Below are positions 45,411-54,756 of a stretch of DNA of 64,000 nucleotides, piece by piece (positions within the stretch are counted from its first letter, which is position 1; each line of letters begins with the position of its first letter). The notes under the pieces were generated by a model, which saw only the letters and a list, made by a program, of their open reading frames with translations, was not told the DNA's origin and searched no databases. The DNA is taken from positions 248,001 to 312,000 of the forward strand of contig PNKV01000001.1 in assembly GCA_013822685.1 (NCBI GenBank). The letters are read 5' to 3'. The position numbers and the translations under genes are program-made. The DNA comes from Leptothrix sp. (in: b-proteobacteria) (GTDB lineage: Bacteria; Pseudomonadota; Gammaproteobacteria; Burkholderiales; Burkholderiaceae_C).

Positions 45411-45878
45411 ATGTACGCCACCATCACAGCCTCCTCTGCCAACGTCTTTGGTCCCCGGACCTCGGGCAACATGTACCGCCAGGTCGGTCTCGAAACCGGC
45501 GTCAGCGGTGCGTCGCCGCATCAACTGATCGGCATGCTCCTCAATGGCGCGCTCGAATCCATCGCTCAAGCCCGCGGCGCCATCAAAGCCAAGCAGATCG
45601 AAACCAAGTGCAAGGCCATCAGCAAGGCCGTGAGCATCGTCGACGAAGGCCTGAAGGCCAGCCTCGACTTGAAAACCGGCGGCGAACTGGCCGCCAACCT
45701 GAATGACCTGTACGCCTACGTGACCACCCGGCTGACGCAGGCCAACTTGCATTCGGATGACGAGATCCTGGAGGAATGCGCCAACCTCCTCGGCCCTTTG
45801 CGCGATGCCTGGAACAGCATCGGCTCCGGCAACGTTGAACAAGCGCGCACCACCCACCTTGAAGGGGTTCGCCCATGA
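45411..45878 (+). CDS. fliS: flagellin export chaperone FliS
   Basis: A 155-residue helical cytoplasmic chaperone that keeps flagellin unpolymerised before export. Typical segments are MYRQVGLETGVSGASPHQLI, MLLNGALESIAQARGAI, and the EGLKASLDLKTGGELAANLNDLY helix pair. It overlaps fliT by 4 bp (ATGA), which gives coupled synthesis. Confidence 0.95.
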   Translation: MYATITASSANVFGPRTSGNMYRQVGLETGVSGASPHQLIGMLLNGALESIAQARGAIKAKQIETKCKAISKAVSIVDEGLKASLDLKTGGELAANLNDLYAYVTTRLTQANLHSDDEILEECANLLGPLRDAWNSIGSGNVEQARTTHLEGVRP

Positions 45879-46222
45879 ACGCCCCAGAACTGATCACCGC
45901 CCCTGACGAAGACATCCAAGCAGGAAGCCTTTTGAGTTACTACGAAGCCATTGAAACCGCCAGCCACGACATGCTGGAAGCCGCCCGCACGGGCGATTGG
46001 GACACCGTGGTCCGCCTTGAAGGCGCCTGCGCTGTGCTGATCTCTCAGCTCAAGCACGCGGCCGACCAATACCCGCTGGGCGCCGATGAACGCGCGCTCA
46101 AGAGCCGCATCATGCAGCGCATCCTGGTCAACGACGCAGAGATTCGCCACCTGGCCGAGCCCTGGATCAATGACCTGAGCAAGATGATGGGCAGCAAGTC
46201 GGATCCTTCCCAGATGCATTGA
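45875..46222 (+). CDS. fliT: flagellar chaperone FliT-like protein
   Basis: A 115-residue helical protein in the fliT position. The segment LLSYYEAIETASHDMLEAARTGDWDTVVRLE fits the FliT helices that bind FliD; divergence is high, as is normal for the family. Its role is FliD export and, in enterics, FlhDC control. It overlaps the next reading frame. Confidence 0.85.
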   Translation: MNAPELITAPDEDIQAGSLLSYYEAIETASHDMLEAARTGDWDTVVRLEGACAVLISQLKHAADQYPLGADERALKSRIMQRILVNDAEIRHLAEPWINDLSKMMGSKSDPSQMH

Positions 46223-46233
46223 CCACGGCGGCC

Positions 46234-46947
46234 ATGGACGACTACCGAATCACCTCGCCTGTTGAAGTCGACGACTTCCTTAAGCGATTGCTCAATGCCA
46301 ATGCCTTGATGACGCTGAGCGGTCCCGGCGGGACCAGCTACACCACCATGCTGTGGGCGGTCGATTCAACGCGCGGCATCGTGTGCTTCAGCGCTGAGAC
46401 GGGTGACACCCGTTTGCAGGCGCTGCTGGAAACCGAAGAGGTGGTGGCCGTGGGCTACCTGGACAGCATCAAGCTCCAGTTCGACCTGGAGGGTGTGGTG
46501 CAGGTCCATGGCAACGGCACCGTGGCCCTCAACGCGCAATACCCGCGCACGCTGTACCGCTTTCAACGGCGCTCCAGCTTCCGCGTCAAGCCGCTGATCA
46601 GCAGCACCCCGATGGCGCACATGCGCCACCCCGCCCTGCCCGACATGAAACTGGATCTGCGCGTGCTGGACATCAGCCTGGGCGGTGTGGCGCTGTTCCT
46701 GCCGCACAACGTGCCCATGGTGTCGCCCGGCGTGAAGATCGGCCAGTGTTTTCTGGACCTGGACTCGGACACGCGCCTGGAGATCGGCCTGATCATCCAC
46801 CACGTCAGCGTGATCAACCCCGAATCCCAAGGCGCCCGCCTGGGATGCGAACTGATCAACGTGAACGGCGCCACCGAACGCGCCTTGCAGCAGTACGTCA
46901 ACCAGACCGAAAAAAGGCGCCTGGCACTCGCCATGAGCCAGGACTGA
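46234..46947 (+). CDS. ycgR: YcgR-like PilZ flagellar brake protein
   Basis: A 237-residue c-di-GMP receptor. The N-terminal YcgR domain (~1-100) is followed by a PilZ domain with the binding pattern RxxxR (in QRRSSFRV) and DxSxxG (in LDISLGGVAL). It links c-di-GMP to motor speed. The ATG at 46234 is chosen; a TTG at 46219 would overlap the fliT stop. It closes the flagellar unit that starts at fliS. Confidence 0.92.
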   Translation: MDDYRITSPVEVDDFLKRLLNANALMTLSGPGGTSYTTMLWAVDSTRGIVCFSAETGDTRLQALLETEEVVAVGYLDSIKLQFDLEGVVQVHGNGTVALNAQYPRTLYRFQRRSSFRVKPLISSTPMAHMRHPALPDMKLDLRVLDISLGGVALFLPHNVPMVSPGVKIGQCFLDLDSDTRLEIGLIIHHVSVINPESQGARLGCELINVNGATERALQQYVNQTEKRRLALAMSQD

Positions 46948-46992
46948 GCCCTGCGGCATGCCCGGCGCCCCGCGCGCTGATAGCATCGCCGC

Positions 46993-47958
46993 ATGACCGC
47001 TCCTGACAAGACCCCCTCGGCGTGGGTGATCGCCACCCGCGAAAGCCGCCTGGCCCTGTGGCAGGCCGAACACGTTCGCGACCTGCTCCAAGCCCGGTTC
47101 AGCCATCCCGTCTCTCTGCTGGGCATGACCACCCGTGGCGACCAGATCCTTGACCGCTCGTTGTCCAAGGTGGGCGGCAAAGGCCTGTTCGTCAAGGAGC
47201 TTGAAGTGGCCCTGGAAGAAGGCCGCGCCGACCTGGCCGTGCACTCGCTCAAAGACGTGCCCATGGAGCTGCCCGAGGGCTTTGTGCTGGCCTGTGTTCT
47301 GGAGCGTGAAGACCCCCGCGATGCTTTTGTCTCCAACGATTTCGCCAGCCTGGACGCCCTGCCCCAGGGCGCCGTGGTGGGCACCTCCAGCCTGCGCCGC
47401 CTGACGCAGCTGCGCGCACTGCGCCCCGATCTGAAGATCGAACCCTTGCGCGGCAACCTGGACACCCGCCTGCGCAAGCTGGACGAGGGCCACTATGCCG
47501 CCATCATCCTGGCCACCGCCGGCCTCAAACGCCTGGGCCTGGCCGAGCGCATCCGCCAGGTCATCGAGGCCGACGTCATGCTGCCCGCTGCAGGGCAAGG
47601 CGCCCTGGGCATCGAAGTTCGCCTGGATCACCCCGACCTGGTGACACGCCTGGCCACGCTCACGCACACGCCCACCTGGCTGGCCACGCTGACCGAACGC
47701 GCGGTGTCGCGCGCCTTGGGGGGCAGTTGCTCCATGCCCTTGGCCGCGCACGCCCAGTGGTCGGGCACCGAGGCCGCCGCACCAGGCACCATGACGTTGC
47801 GCGCGCTGTTGGGCCACCCCACCCAGAACCAACTGGTGCGTGCCCAGCTGCAAGGCTCGCCCACCACGCCGGCCGAGGCCGAAGCCTTGGGCCAGCAAGT
47901 GGCGCGGCAGCTTCAGGCCCAAGCCGGCCCCGAATGGCTGGCCGCGCTGGTGGCCTGA
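46993..47958 (+). CDS. hemC: hydroxymethylbilane synthase (porphobilinogen deaminase)
   Basis: Joins four porphobilinogens into hydroxymethylbilane. The protein is 321 residues. N-terminal [16 protein letters not shown], the catalytic [11 protein letters not shown], the [12 protein letters not shown] segment and the dipyrromethane-binding cysteine in [13 protein letters not shown] are present. It begins the hemCDXY set; hemD starts 6 bp after its stop. Confidence 0.97.
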   Translation: MTAPDKTPSAWVIATRESRLALWQAEHVRDLLQARFSHPVSLLGMTTRGDQILDRSLSKVGGKGLFVKELEVALEEGRADLAVHSLKDVPMELPEGFVLACVLEREDPRDAFVSNDFASLDALPQGAVVGTSSLRRLTQLRALRPDLKIEPLRGNLDTRLRKLDEGHYAAIILATAGLKRLGLAERIRQVIEADVMLPAAGQGALGIEVRLDHPDLVTRLATLTHTPTWLATLTERAVSRALGGSCSMPLAAHAQWSGTEAAAPGTMTLRALLGHPTQNQLVRAQLQGSPTTPAEAEALGQQVARQLQAQAGPEWLAALVA

Positions 47959-47964
47959 GCGGGC

Positions 47965-48786
47965 ATGAGGCTGCTGGTCACCCGGCCCGAACCCCAAGCC
48001 AGCGCCTGGGTTGCACAACTGCGGTCTCTGGGGGTGAACGCCCAGGCCCTGCCCCTGATCGACATCCAGGCGCCCGCTGACCCGGCGCCCGTCCAAACCC
48101 TGTGGCGCCAATTGCACCAGGCGCGCCTGCTGATGTTCGTCAGCCCCAGCGCGGTCGAATGGTTTTTCCGCCTGCGCCCGCCAGGCTGTCTTTGGCCAGA
48201 CCAGACCCTGGCAGCCGCACCCGGCCCCGGCACGGCCCGCGCCCTGGCACAGACCGCGCAGGACGCCAAGGTCAGCCTGCCCCCCATCATCTGCCCGGAC
48301 GAAGACGCCGCCCAGTTCGACTCCGAGACTTTGTGGCCGCTGCTGCAACCGCTTGATTGGCAAGACCAAGCCGTCTGGACCATCAGCGGTGGTGATCGCC
48401 AGGATGCCAAGGGCCGGGCCTGGCTGAGCGAGCAATTGCGCTCGCGCGGCGCCACAGTCACCCCGCTGCTGACCTACCAGCGCCGTGCCGCGTCATGGTC
48501 GCCAGATCAGCAAAAAATGGCCCAAGCTGCCGCCCAGCAAACCTCCGATCACCGCTGGCTGTTCAGCAGCTCCGAAGCCATCGACCACCTCACCGACACG
48601 CTGATGCCCGGCCAATCCTGGCAGGAGGCCACGGCCCTGGCCACCCACCCACGCATCGGTGAGCGTGCCAAGCTGGCCGGATTTGGCCAGGTGATCGCCA
48701 CGCGCCCCACGCCCGAGGCAGTGGTGGCCGCACTACGACCTGCGGAATCGGGCCGCGCCCACGTCGATACAATGAATCCATCGTGA
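47965..48786 (+). CDS. hemD: uroporphyrinogen-III synthase
   Basis: Cyclises hydroxymethylbilane with inversion of ring D. The protein is 273 residues of the two-lobed, weakly conserved family: LLVTRPEPQASAWVAQL at the start, LMFVSPSAVEWFF for the first lobe, and WLFSSSEAIDHL for the second. Its position after hemC and before hemX confirms the call. It overlaps the hemX start as GTGA. Confidence 0.92.
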   Translation: MRLLVTRPEPQASAWVAQLRSLGVNAQALPLIDIQAPADPAPVQTLWRQLHQARLLMFVSPSAVEWFFRLRPPGCLWPDQTLAAAPGPGTARALAQTAQDAKVSLPPIICPDEDAAQFDSETLWPLLQPLDWQDQAVWTISGGDRQDAKGRAWLSEQLRSRGATVTPLLTYQRRAASWSPDQQKMAQAAAQQTSDHRWLFSSSEAIDHLTDTLMPGQSWQEATALATHPRIGERAKLAGFGQVIATRPTPEAVVAALRPAESGRAHVDTMNPS

Positions 48787-49910
48787 GCGAAACCGACGTC
48801 ATCCTTCAGCCTGAACCCGACTACCAACCCGTGGCCACCTCGGACTGGATGCGCTGGGCCGTCCTCGTCCTCACCGCATTTTGCGTGGGTGGTGCCTGGC
48901 TGGCCTGGACCACCCAGAAAAAGGTCGACATCCTGGAACAAGAGTTGGTGCGCCGCCAGCAAGACAGCCAAAGCCAGGCGGCCGAAGCGCGCCTGCTGGC
49001 CAAACAGGCCCAGGACATCTCACGCGAGGCCGCCGCCCGCACCACCTTGCTCGAAACCCGCTTGGCCGAAGTCACCCTGCAGCGCAGCCAGGTGGAAGAC
49101 CTCATCAAATCGATGTCCCTGTCGCGCGACGAAAACCTGGTGGTCGATGTCGAAGCCGCGCTGCGCGTGGCCGTGCAGCAATCGGCCCTGACCGGCAGCG
49201 CCGAGCCCCTGATCACTGCCATGAAATCGGCAGAAGACCGCCTGAGCCGCGCCCGGCAACCTCGCCTGGACGGCGTGCGCCGCTCGCTGGCCAAAGACCT
49301 GGACCGCCTCAAAGCCACCCGCGTGGCCGATCTCGCGTCCCTCACGATTCGCCTGGACGAGGCCATTCGCCTGGTGGATGAACTGCCCCTGATCAGCCAC
49401 CCTGTGGACGAGTCTGGCCGCGCCCTGGCCCGACCCACGGCCCCGCCGCCCAAAGGCAAAGCCGCCCAACGCGCCAAGCAGGCTGCGAGCAGCGCGTCCG
49501 CCGTCGAAGCTGCCGCATCAGACGCCCCGCTGGGCGATCAATTGATGCGGTGGGGCCAAAGCACCGCGCGCACCGCCTGGCAAGAGGCCCAGGCCCTGGT
49601 GCGCATTACCCGCATCCGCCAGCCCGAAGCCATCCTGATCACGCCCGAGCAATCGTTCTTCCTGCGCGAGAACCTCAAGCTCCGGCTACTGAACGCGCGC
49701 CTGGCCCTGCTGAGCCGCCAATCGGCCTCGGCCGTGGCCGACGTGAACGTGGCCCAAGCCGCCCTGGCCAAGTACTTTGACACCCAATCGCGCAAGACCC
49801 AGTTGCTGCAAAACCTGCTGACCGACGTGGCCACGCAAAGCCCGCAGACCCTGGTGCCCCGCCCGGACGACACGCTGGCCAGCCTGGCCGCCATCGCCGG
49901 CGGACGCTGA
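48783..49910 (+). CDS. hemX: HemX-like membrane protein
   Basis: A 375-residue bitopic protein with a membrane helix at ~24-42 and a long coiled coil (~45-110). It is often named uroporphyrinogen-III methyltransferase in databases, but no SAM-binding domain is present. The GTG start overlaps the hemD stop. Conserved segments LTIRLDEAIRLVDELPL and RITRIRQPEAILITPEQSFFLRENLK (in part) are HemX-typical. It may organise the haem enzymes at the membrane. Confidence 0.88.
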   Translation: MSETDVILQPEPDYQPVATSDWMRWAVLVLTAFCVGGAWLAWTTQKKVDILEQELVRRQQDSQSQAAEARLLAKQAQDISREAAARTTLLETRLAEVTLQRSQVEDLIKSMSLSRDENLVVDVEAALRVAVQQSALTGSAEPLITAMKSAEDRLSRARQPRLDGVRRSLAKDLDRLKATRVADLASLTIRLDEAIRLVDELPLISHPVDESGRALARPTAPPPKGKAAQRAKQAASSASAVEAAASDAPLGDQLMRWGQSTARTAWQEAQALVRITRIRQPEAILITPEQSFFLRENLKLRLLNARLALLSRQSASAVADVNVAQAALAKYFDTQSRKTQLLQNLLTDVATQSPQTLVPRPDDTLASLAAIAGGR

Positions 49911-49936
49911 ACCGCCCCTGAAAGACACCGCCTTCC

Positions 49937-51190
49937 ATGCGCACCATCGTCTGGCTCCTGTTGCTCGCGGTCGTGGCGGTTGTCGCCGCCTCCGGTCTGG
50001 GTGGCAACGACGGCTTGGTCAGCATCTACTGGCTGGGCTGGCGCACCGATCTGTCCTTCAACCTGTTCGTGATCGGGATGGTGCTGCTGTTCCTGGCCAT
50101 CTACTCCACGATCCGTGGTCTGGATTCCCTGATCGGCCTGCCCCAACGTGCCAAGCGCTGGCGCCTGATGCAACGCGACCGCGCCGCCCAGACAGCCCTG
50201 CGCGAAGCACTGGCCCTCTATCTGGCCGCGCGCTACACGCGTGCCCACCGCGAAGCCCAGCGCGCCATCGCCATCCAGGCCGACACGCCCGACCTGGCCC
50301 TGGACGCCGAGTTCACCGCTTTGTCGCACCTGCTGTCCGCCGGCAGCCTGCACCGCCTGCAAGACCGCAAGCAGCGCGACGAACACTTGCAGCGTGCGCT
50401 CGACCTGTCTCTGCTGACGCGACGCCCCCGTGCCACCGAAGAAGGCGCCCGCTTGCTGGCCGCCGAATGCGCCATCGATGATCGCGACGCCACCCGCGCG
50501 CTGCGCGACCTGGGAGAGCTGGCGCCAGGCGTGGCCCGCCGCACGCAAGCCCTGCGCTTGAAGCTGCAAGCCGCGCGCCTGGCACGCCAGCCCCTGGAAG
50601 CGCTCAAAACCGCGCGCCTGCTGGCCAAGCACCAGGGCTTCACCGAAGGCGCCGCCGAGGGCCTGTTGCGCACCCTGGCCACTGAAACGCTTGAGACCGC
50701 ACGCGACGCTGAACAGCTGCGCAAGATCTGGCAGCAACTCGATCCCGCCGATCGGCGCGACCCCATCGTGGTGGCGCGCGGTGCCACGCGCATGGCCGAG
50801 CTGGGCGCGCCCAAGGAAGCCCGCCAATGGCTGGCCCCCCTGTGGGATCAGATCAGCAGACAAACGCCTGAAGCCAGTGAAGCCCTGGCCCGGGCCTTGT
50901 CGCACAGCCTGCTGGGCCTGGAAGCCGAATGGCTGCCGCGCCTGGACGCCGCCACGCCTTCGGCCTTGCGCAGCGCAGGCCTGGCCCTGGCCGTGGGCTT
51001 GGCGCTGGCCGAGCGGCAGCTGTGGGGCAAGGCCCGAAGCCTGCTGCTGTCGGCCGCCAATGATTTGCAACTGGACAGCCACCGCCGCCGCCGCGCCTGG
51101 ACGCGCCTAGCCCAATTGGCCGAACAAGAGCACCGTGCCGATGAAGCCGCGCGGTTTTACCGCCTGGCGGCCCTGGCCGACGCGAATTGA
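49937..51190 (+). CDS. hemY: HemY-like TPR membrane protein
   Basis: A 417-residue protein with two N-terminal membrane helices flanking NDGLVSIYWLGWRTDLSFN, the HemY_N signature, then a long TPR-like helical region. This proteobacterial HemY is not the protoporphyrinogen oxidase of Gram-positives. It ends the hemCDXY operon. A small GCACCT/AGGTGC inverted repeat at ~51204-51224 follows the stop, near the tRNA promoter. Confidence 0.9.
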   Translation: MRTIVWLLLLAVVAVVAASGLGGNDGLVSIYWLGWRTDLSFNLFVIGMVLLFLAIYSTIRGLDSLIGLPQRAKRWRLMQRDRAAQTALREALALYLAARYTRAHREAQRAIAIQADTPDLALDAEFTALSHLLSAGSLHRLQDRKQRDEHLQRALDLSLLTRRPRATEEGARLLAAECAIDDRDATRALRDLGELAPGVARRTQALRLKLQAARLARQPLEALKTARLLAKHQGFTEGAAEGLLRTLATETLETARDAEQLRKIWQQLDPADRRDPIVVARGATRMAELGAPKEARQWLAPLWDQISRQTPEASEALARALSHSLLGLEAEWLPRLDAATPSALRSAGLALAVGLALAERQLWGKARSLLLSAANDLQLDSHRRRRAWTRLAQLAEQEHRADEAARFYRLAALADAN

Positions 51191-51212
51191 TTGCAAATAT
51201 TTAGCACCTGCC

Positions 51213-51242
51213 TTTACAAGGTGCCAAAATCAATGCTACATT
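51213..51242 (+). promoter_or_regulatory. promoter of tRNA-Arg
   Basis: TTTACA at 51213-51218 and TACATT at 51237-51242 with an 18-bp spacer, ending 10 bp before the tRNA. The form is that of a sigma-70 promoter. Confidence 0.55.
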
Positions 51243-51252
51243 ATTGGTCTTG

Positions 51253-51329
51253 GCGGCTGTAGCTCAGTTGGATAGAGTACTTGGCTACGAACCAAGGGGT
51301 CGTGGGTTCGAATCCTGCCAGCCGCACCA
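51253..51329 (+). tRNA. tRNA-Arg (anticodon ACG)
   Basis: A 77-nt tRNA with encoded CCA. The acceptor arm pairs perfectly (GCGGCTG with CAGCCGC), the D-loop reads AGCTCAGTTGGATAGAG, the anticodon loop is CTACGAA with ACG, and the T-loop is GGTTCGAATCC. The A34 would be edited to inosine to read CGU, CGC and CGA. Confidence 0.97.
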
Positions 51330-51339
51330 GAAATGACGA

Positions 51340-51369
51340 GGGTCAGCAAGTTAACTTGCTGACCCTTTT
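51340..51369 (+). terminator. terminator after tRNA-Arg
   Basis: GGGTCAGCAAG and CTTGCTGACCC form a perfect 11-bp stem with a TTAA loop, followed by TTTT. Outer AAATGAC/GTCATTT arms extend the symmetry. Confidence 0.9.
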
Positions 51370-51427
51370 GTCATTTTCTGCCCCATTCAAGTGCCGCCCT
51401 CCTGTGCCGATAACGTTGCATCAAGTC

Positions 51428-53164
51428 ATGCAGACGGTGCAAATGAGGTCCAAACTTTTTCCGCTTCTGAGTTTCAGAACGCACATCGCGATTGTTTTCG
51501 GTGGGCTGGTCATTGTGGTGGCCGCCGCCCTCACCTTCGCCCTGGGCCAGATGCTGAAAACCCAGATCCAGCGTGACTCTGGCGGCGCCCTCAGCGTGAT
51601 CGCCAAGAACGCATCGCAGATGCTGGCCGACGGCCTGTACGACCGCAGCCGCGAAGTTCAAGTGCTGACCGAATCCGCCGCCATCTGGAGTGGCGGCCTG
51701 GACGGCCCCGAAGTGGCGCAAAACCTGGCCCGCAGCCAGGCCATGCGCCCCAACAGCCTCTGGATTGGCGTGGCAGACACCGAAGGCGTCGTCAAGTCGG
51801 CCACAGGTGGCATGTTGCTGGGCAAGAACGTCAAGGAACGGCCCTGGTTCGCCGCCGGCATCCAACGCAATTTCGTGGGCGATGTGCACCCAGCCAAACT
51901 GCTGGCCTCGATGATTCCCCGCCCCGCCACCAGCGAGCCTTTGCGCTTCGTGGATTTCGCCGCGCCCATCAAGGTCGGCGGCAAGGTGGTCGGCGTGCTG
52001 GGCATCCATGGCAGCTGGGATTGGGCGCGTGACGTGGTGGAGTCGCTGTACCCCCCCAACGCCAAGGCCCGCGAATTGTCGGCCTTCATTTTTGACCGAA
52101 CCGGCGCTGTCATCTACGCGCCCAATGGCAAGACCGCCGAGTACGCCGAAGCCGGCATGCGCTTGCCCGTGAGCCTGCCCATCGTGCCCAGCCGCGACGG
52201 CGAAGACCAGCCCGCCTCGGTGATGAAGTGGCAAGACGGCCAGGAGTACCTGACCGCGGTCGTGCGCATGAAAGCCCGCAGCGTTGCCAGCGACATGGGC
52301 TGGTACGTGGTGGTGCGCGAGCCCGTGGACATCGCCTTCGCCAGCAGCAACGACGCCATGCTGCGCAGTCTCATCATCGGCCTGGCAATTGCCTTCGTGG
52401 CCGGCGTGATCGCCTGGATGGCCGCAGGCCGCGTGAGTGACCACCTGACCACCATGGCCCGCTCGGCACGCGATGTGGAACTGGGCTTGCCCGGCGCTTC
52501 GATCGTCTTGCTGGACAGCAGCGCCGAAGTGCACGCCCTGTCGACCGCGCTCCACAACATGACCCGCCGCCTGATGACGCTCAACGAGCAGATGGAGGAC
52601 AAGGTCAAATTGCGCACGCAAGAGCTGGAAGCGGCGAATCGCGAACTGGACCGGCAATCGCGCAGCGACCACCTCACCGGCGTGCTGAACCGCCGCGGTT
52701 TCGAAGCCCAACTGAAGATCGCCCTGTCATCGGCCAAGCGCCGCAACAGCCCGATCAGCGTCGTCATGGTCGATCTGGATCACTTCAAGCAGGTCAATGA
52801 CACGCACGGACATGATGTGGGTGACCAGGTGATCCGCCACCTGTCGGACACCCTGCGCCAACGCGTGCGCGACTCCGACATCGTGGCCCGCATGGGCGGC
52901 GAAGAGTTCATTGTGATGCTGCCGGACACCGACGCCAAGGGCGCCCAGATCCTGGCCGAGGAACTGGTCAAGGTCGTGGCCTCGCGCCATGCGCCGGTGG
53001 CTGGCCAAGTCACCATCAGCGCTGGCGTGTCTCAACTTGACATGAAGGTCGAAGACCTGGCCGAGATGCTCAAGGGCGCCGACGAAGCGCTGTATGTGGC
53101 CAAGCGTTCAGGCCGCAACCAGGCCATCTTGCACGACGCTGGCGCCATGGCCTCCATGGCTTGA
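51428..53164 (+). CDS. membrane diguanylate cyclase with dCache-like sensor
   Basis: A 578-residue protein. A membrane helix at ~20-42, a periplasmic double-Cache-like sensor (~45-310; WIGVADTEGVVKSATG, KERPWFAAG), a second helix (~312-332), a HAMP region, a coiled coil (KLRTQELEAANRELDRQ) and a C-terminal GGDEF domain reading MGGEEF. An RxxD inhibitory site (RDSD) stands five residues before GGEEF, so product inhibition is expected. It makes c-di-GMP, which the PilZ brake protein in this window could sense. The start is uncertain: ATG 51428 or 51443, with no clear ribosome site at either. Confidence 0.92.
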   Translation: MQTVQMRSKLFPLLSFRTHIAIVFGGLVIVVAAALTFALGQMLKTQIQRDSGGALSVIAKNASQMLADGLYDRSREVQVLTESAAIWSGGLDGPEVAQNLARSQAMRPNSLWIGVADTEGVVKSATGGMLLGKNVKERPWFAAGIQRNFVGDVHPAKLLASMIPRPATSEPLRFVDFAAPIKVGGKVVGVLGIHGSWDWARDVVESLYPPNAKARELSAFIFDRTGAVIYAPNGKTAEYAEAGMRLPVSLPIVPSRDGEDQPASVMKWQDGQEYLTAVVRMKARSVASDMGWYVVVREPVDIAFASSNDAMLRSLIIGLAIAFVAGVIAWMAAGRVSDHLTTMARSARDVELGLPGASIVLLDSSAEVHALSTALHNMTRRLMTLNEQMEDKVKLRTQELEAANRELDRQSRSDHLTGVLNRRGFEAQLKIALSSAKRRNSPISVVMVDLDHFKQVNDTHGHDVGDQVIRHLSDTLRQRVRDSDIVARMGGEEFIVMLPDTDAKGAQILAEELVKVVASRHAPVAGQVTISAGVSQLDMKVEDLAEMLKGADEALYVAKRSGRNQAILHDAGAMASMA

Positions 53165-53178
53165 GCCCCACGGACAGG

Positions 53179-53682
53179 TCAGTTGCCCAGGTAATCGCGC
53201 TTGCCGATCTCGACCCCGCCATGGCGCAACAGGTTGTAGGCCGTGGTGACGTGGAAAAAGAAGTTGGGCAACACGGCTTCCGTCAGGTACTGCTGACCCT
53301 TTGACTCGACCACGCGATCGCGCATCTTGATCGAGATGTCGCGCTCTTCGCTGCCATCGATCTGCTCGGGCTTGAGGGTGGCCAGGTAATCCACCGTCTT
53401 GGCGATGCGGGCCTGCAGCTCGGCAAAGCTGGCTTCGGTGTCTTCAAAGCGCGGGATCTCCACGCCCGCCAGGCGCGAGGCGCCGCCCTTGATCATGTCG
53501 CAGGCAATCTGCACCTGGCGCGTCAGGGGGAACATGTCGGGAAAGATGCGCGAATTGAGCAGCGCGCTTTCATCGATCTTGCGGGCTTCGCAATGCGCGG
53601 CAGCCTTGCCCAGGATGACCGACAGGTTGTTCAGGATGCGGGTGGCCACGGGCACGCTGGCCGAGTACATGGAGAGGGACAT
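53179..53682 (-). CDS. DUF1993 family protein
   Basis: A 167-residue helical protein of the DUF1993 family (DinB-like four-helix type). Typical segments are MSLSMYSASVPVATRILNNL, LNSRIFPDMFPLTRQVQIA, and VLPNFFFHVTTAYNLLRHGG. Function is unknown. The start at 53682 is the family start. It converges with the diguanylate cyclase gene and is divergent from the Hsp20 pair. Confidence 0.85.
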   Translation of the reverse strand: MSLSMYSASVPVATRILNNLSVILGKAAAHCEARKIDESALLNSRIFPDMFPLTRQVQIACDMIKGGASRLAGVEIPRFEDTEASFAELQARIAKTVDYLATLKPEQIDGSEERDISIKMRDRVVESKGQQYLTEAVLPNFFFHVTTAYNLLRHGGVEIGKRDYLGN

Positions 53683-53754
53683 GGTGTGCTTTCTGATGGG
53701 AGTGGGGAGCCGCATTACACCCCAAGCGCGGAAAATCTGCACGACACCGCCCCT

Positions 53755-53782
53755 CTTGAAATCCCGCGGCCGGGCACTATCT
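53755..53782 (+). promoter_or_regulatory. possible heat-shock (RpoH-type) promoter of the hsp20 pair
   Basis: CTTGAAA at 53755-53761 matches the RpoH -35 element; a -10-like GCACTATCT follows at 53774-53782. The -10 match is poor, so the call is tentative and rests partly on the genes it would serve. Confidence 0.3.
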
Positions 53783-53833
53783 CTTGCAGCAGACGCACGG
53801 TGCGTCGCCCTTCATTGCGACAGGAGATCTGCC

Positions 53834-54286
53834 ATGTACCCTTCACTGCAAAGCCATGCCAGCGGCGTTTTCGGCGACTTTGAACGTCTGCGCCGCGAAC
53901 TGGACGATGTCTTCGGCCTGGGCACCGCGCCCACCAGCATCCGGTCCGCCGGTCCCGGCGCCTTCCCCGCCCTCAATGTGGGGCACACCCCTGCCAGCGT
54001 CGAGATCTACGCCTTCGCCCCCGGCATCGATCCGGACCAGGTTGAAGTCACGCTCGACCGCGGCGTGCTGACCCTGGCCGGTGAGCGCCCATCCGCCGTG
54101 CCCGAGGGCAACGAAAAGGTCAGCGTGTATGGCCGTGAACGCCTCAGCGGCCGCTTCAAGCGCGCCGTGAGCCTGCCCGACGACGTGGACCCGGACCGCG
54201 TGCAAGCCAGCTACAAGGACGGTGTGCTGCACATCAGCATCGGCCGGCGCGAAGCCGCCCAGCCCAAGCGCATCACCATTCAATGA
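53834..54286 (+). CDS. Hsp20/alpha-crystallin chaperone, copy 1
   Basis: A 150-residue small heat-shock protein. The alpha-crystallin domain is at ~45-140 (VEIYAFAPGIDPDQVEVTLDRG, GRFKRAVSLPDDVDPDRVQA, YKDGVLHISIGRREAAQPKRI). The C-terminal IxI anchor reads ITI. An AGGAGAT sits upstream of the ATG. A holdase that binds unfolding proteins; it is followed 31 bp later by a second member, as in IbpA/IbpB-type pairs. Confidence 0.93.
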   Translation: MYPSLQSHASGVFGDFERLRRELDDVFGLGTAPTSIRSAGPGAFPALNVGHTPASVEIYAFAPGIDPDQVEVTLDRGVLTLAGERPSAVPEGNEKVSVYGRERLSGRFKRAVSLPDDVDPDRVQASYKDGVLHISIGRREAAQPKRITIQ

Positions 54287-54317
54287 ACGATCGAACCCGC
54301 AGACAGGAGTTGAGACC

Positions 54318-54695
54318 ATGAGCAACAAGCAACTGCAGCAGACCGACAACTCGTCACGCCCCGCCCGGGCCATGGTGCCCCGCGTGGACGTGCTGGAAGA
54401 CCAGACCGGCATCACCTTGCTGGCCGACCTGCCAGGCGTGGCCAAGGAGCATCTTGAGCTGAAAGTGGACGGCGACACGCTGCTGATCGAGGGCAATGTG
54501 GGCACGCTGACCACGGAAGGCCTTGAGCCGACCTACGCCGAAGTGCGCCTGCCCTTGTACCGGCGCGCCTTCACCCTGAGCCGCGAGCTGGACTCATCGC
54601 GCATCGAGGCCAACCTGAAGAACGGCGTGCTGAACCTGCGCATTCCCAAGCAGGCGCATGCCCAGCCACGGCGCATCCCCGTTCAGGTGAACTGA
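54318..54695 (+). CDS. Hsp20/alpha-crystallin chaperone, copy 2
   Basis: A 125-residue Hsp20 with a short N-terminal arm. The core reads GITLLADLPGVAKEHLELKVDG, RAFTLSRELDSSRIEANLKNG and VLNLRIPKQAHAQPRRI, with a C-terminal IPV anchor. Its sequence is clearly different from copy 1, so the pair is old and may form mixed oligomers. Confidence 0.93.
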   Translation: MSNKQLQQTDNSSRPARAMVPRVDVLEDQTGITLLADLPGVAKEHLELKVDGDTLLIEGNVGTLTTEGLEPTYAEVRLPLYRRAFTLSRELDSSRIEANLKNGVLNLRIPKQAHAQPRRIPVQVN

Positions 54696-54756
54696 TGCGC
54701 AGCGGGAGTGGGACAATGGCGGGGTCCCGTCCACCCTAGCCCTGAAAGTCAGCACG

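Noticed and set aside
46366..48435. 689-codon open frame antisense to ycgR, hemC and hemD
   Set aside because: It spans three well-supported genes and reads as Gln/Gly/Ala-rich shadow sequence.
51253..51369. tRNA-Arg as an attachment site of an integrated element
   Set aside because: No integrase gene and no repeated tRNA 3' end were seen downstream; the palindrome after it is a terminator.
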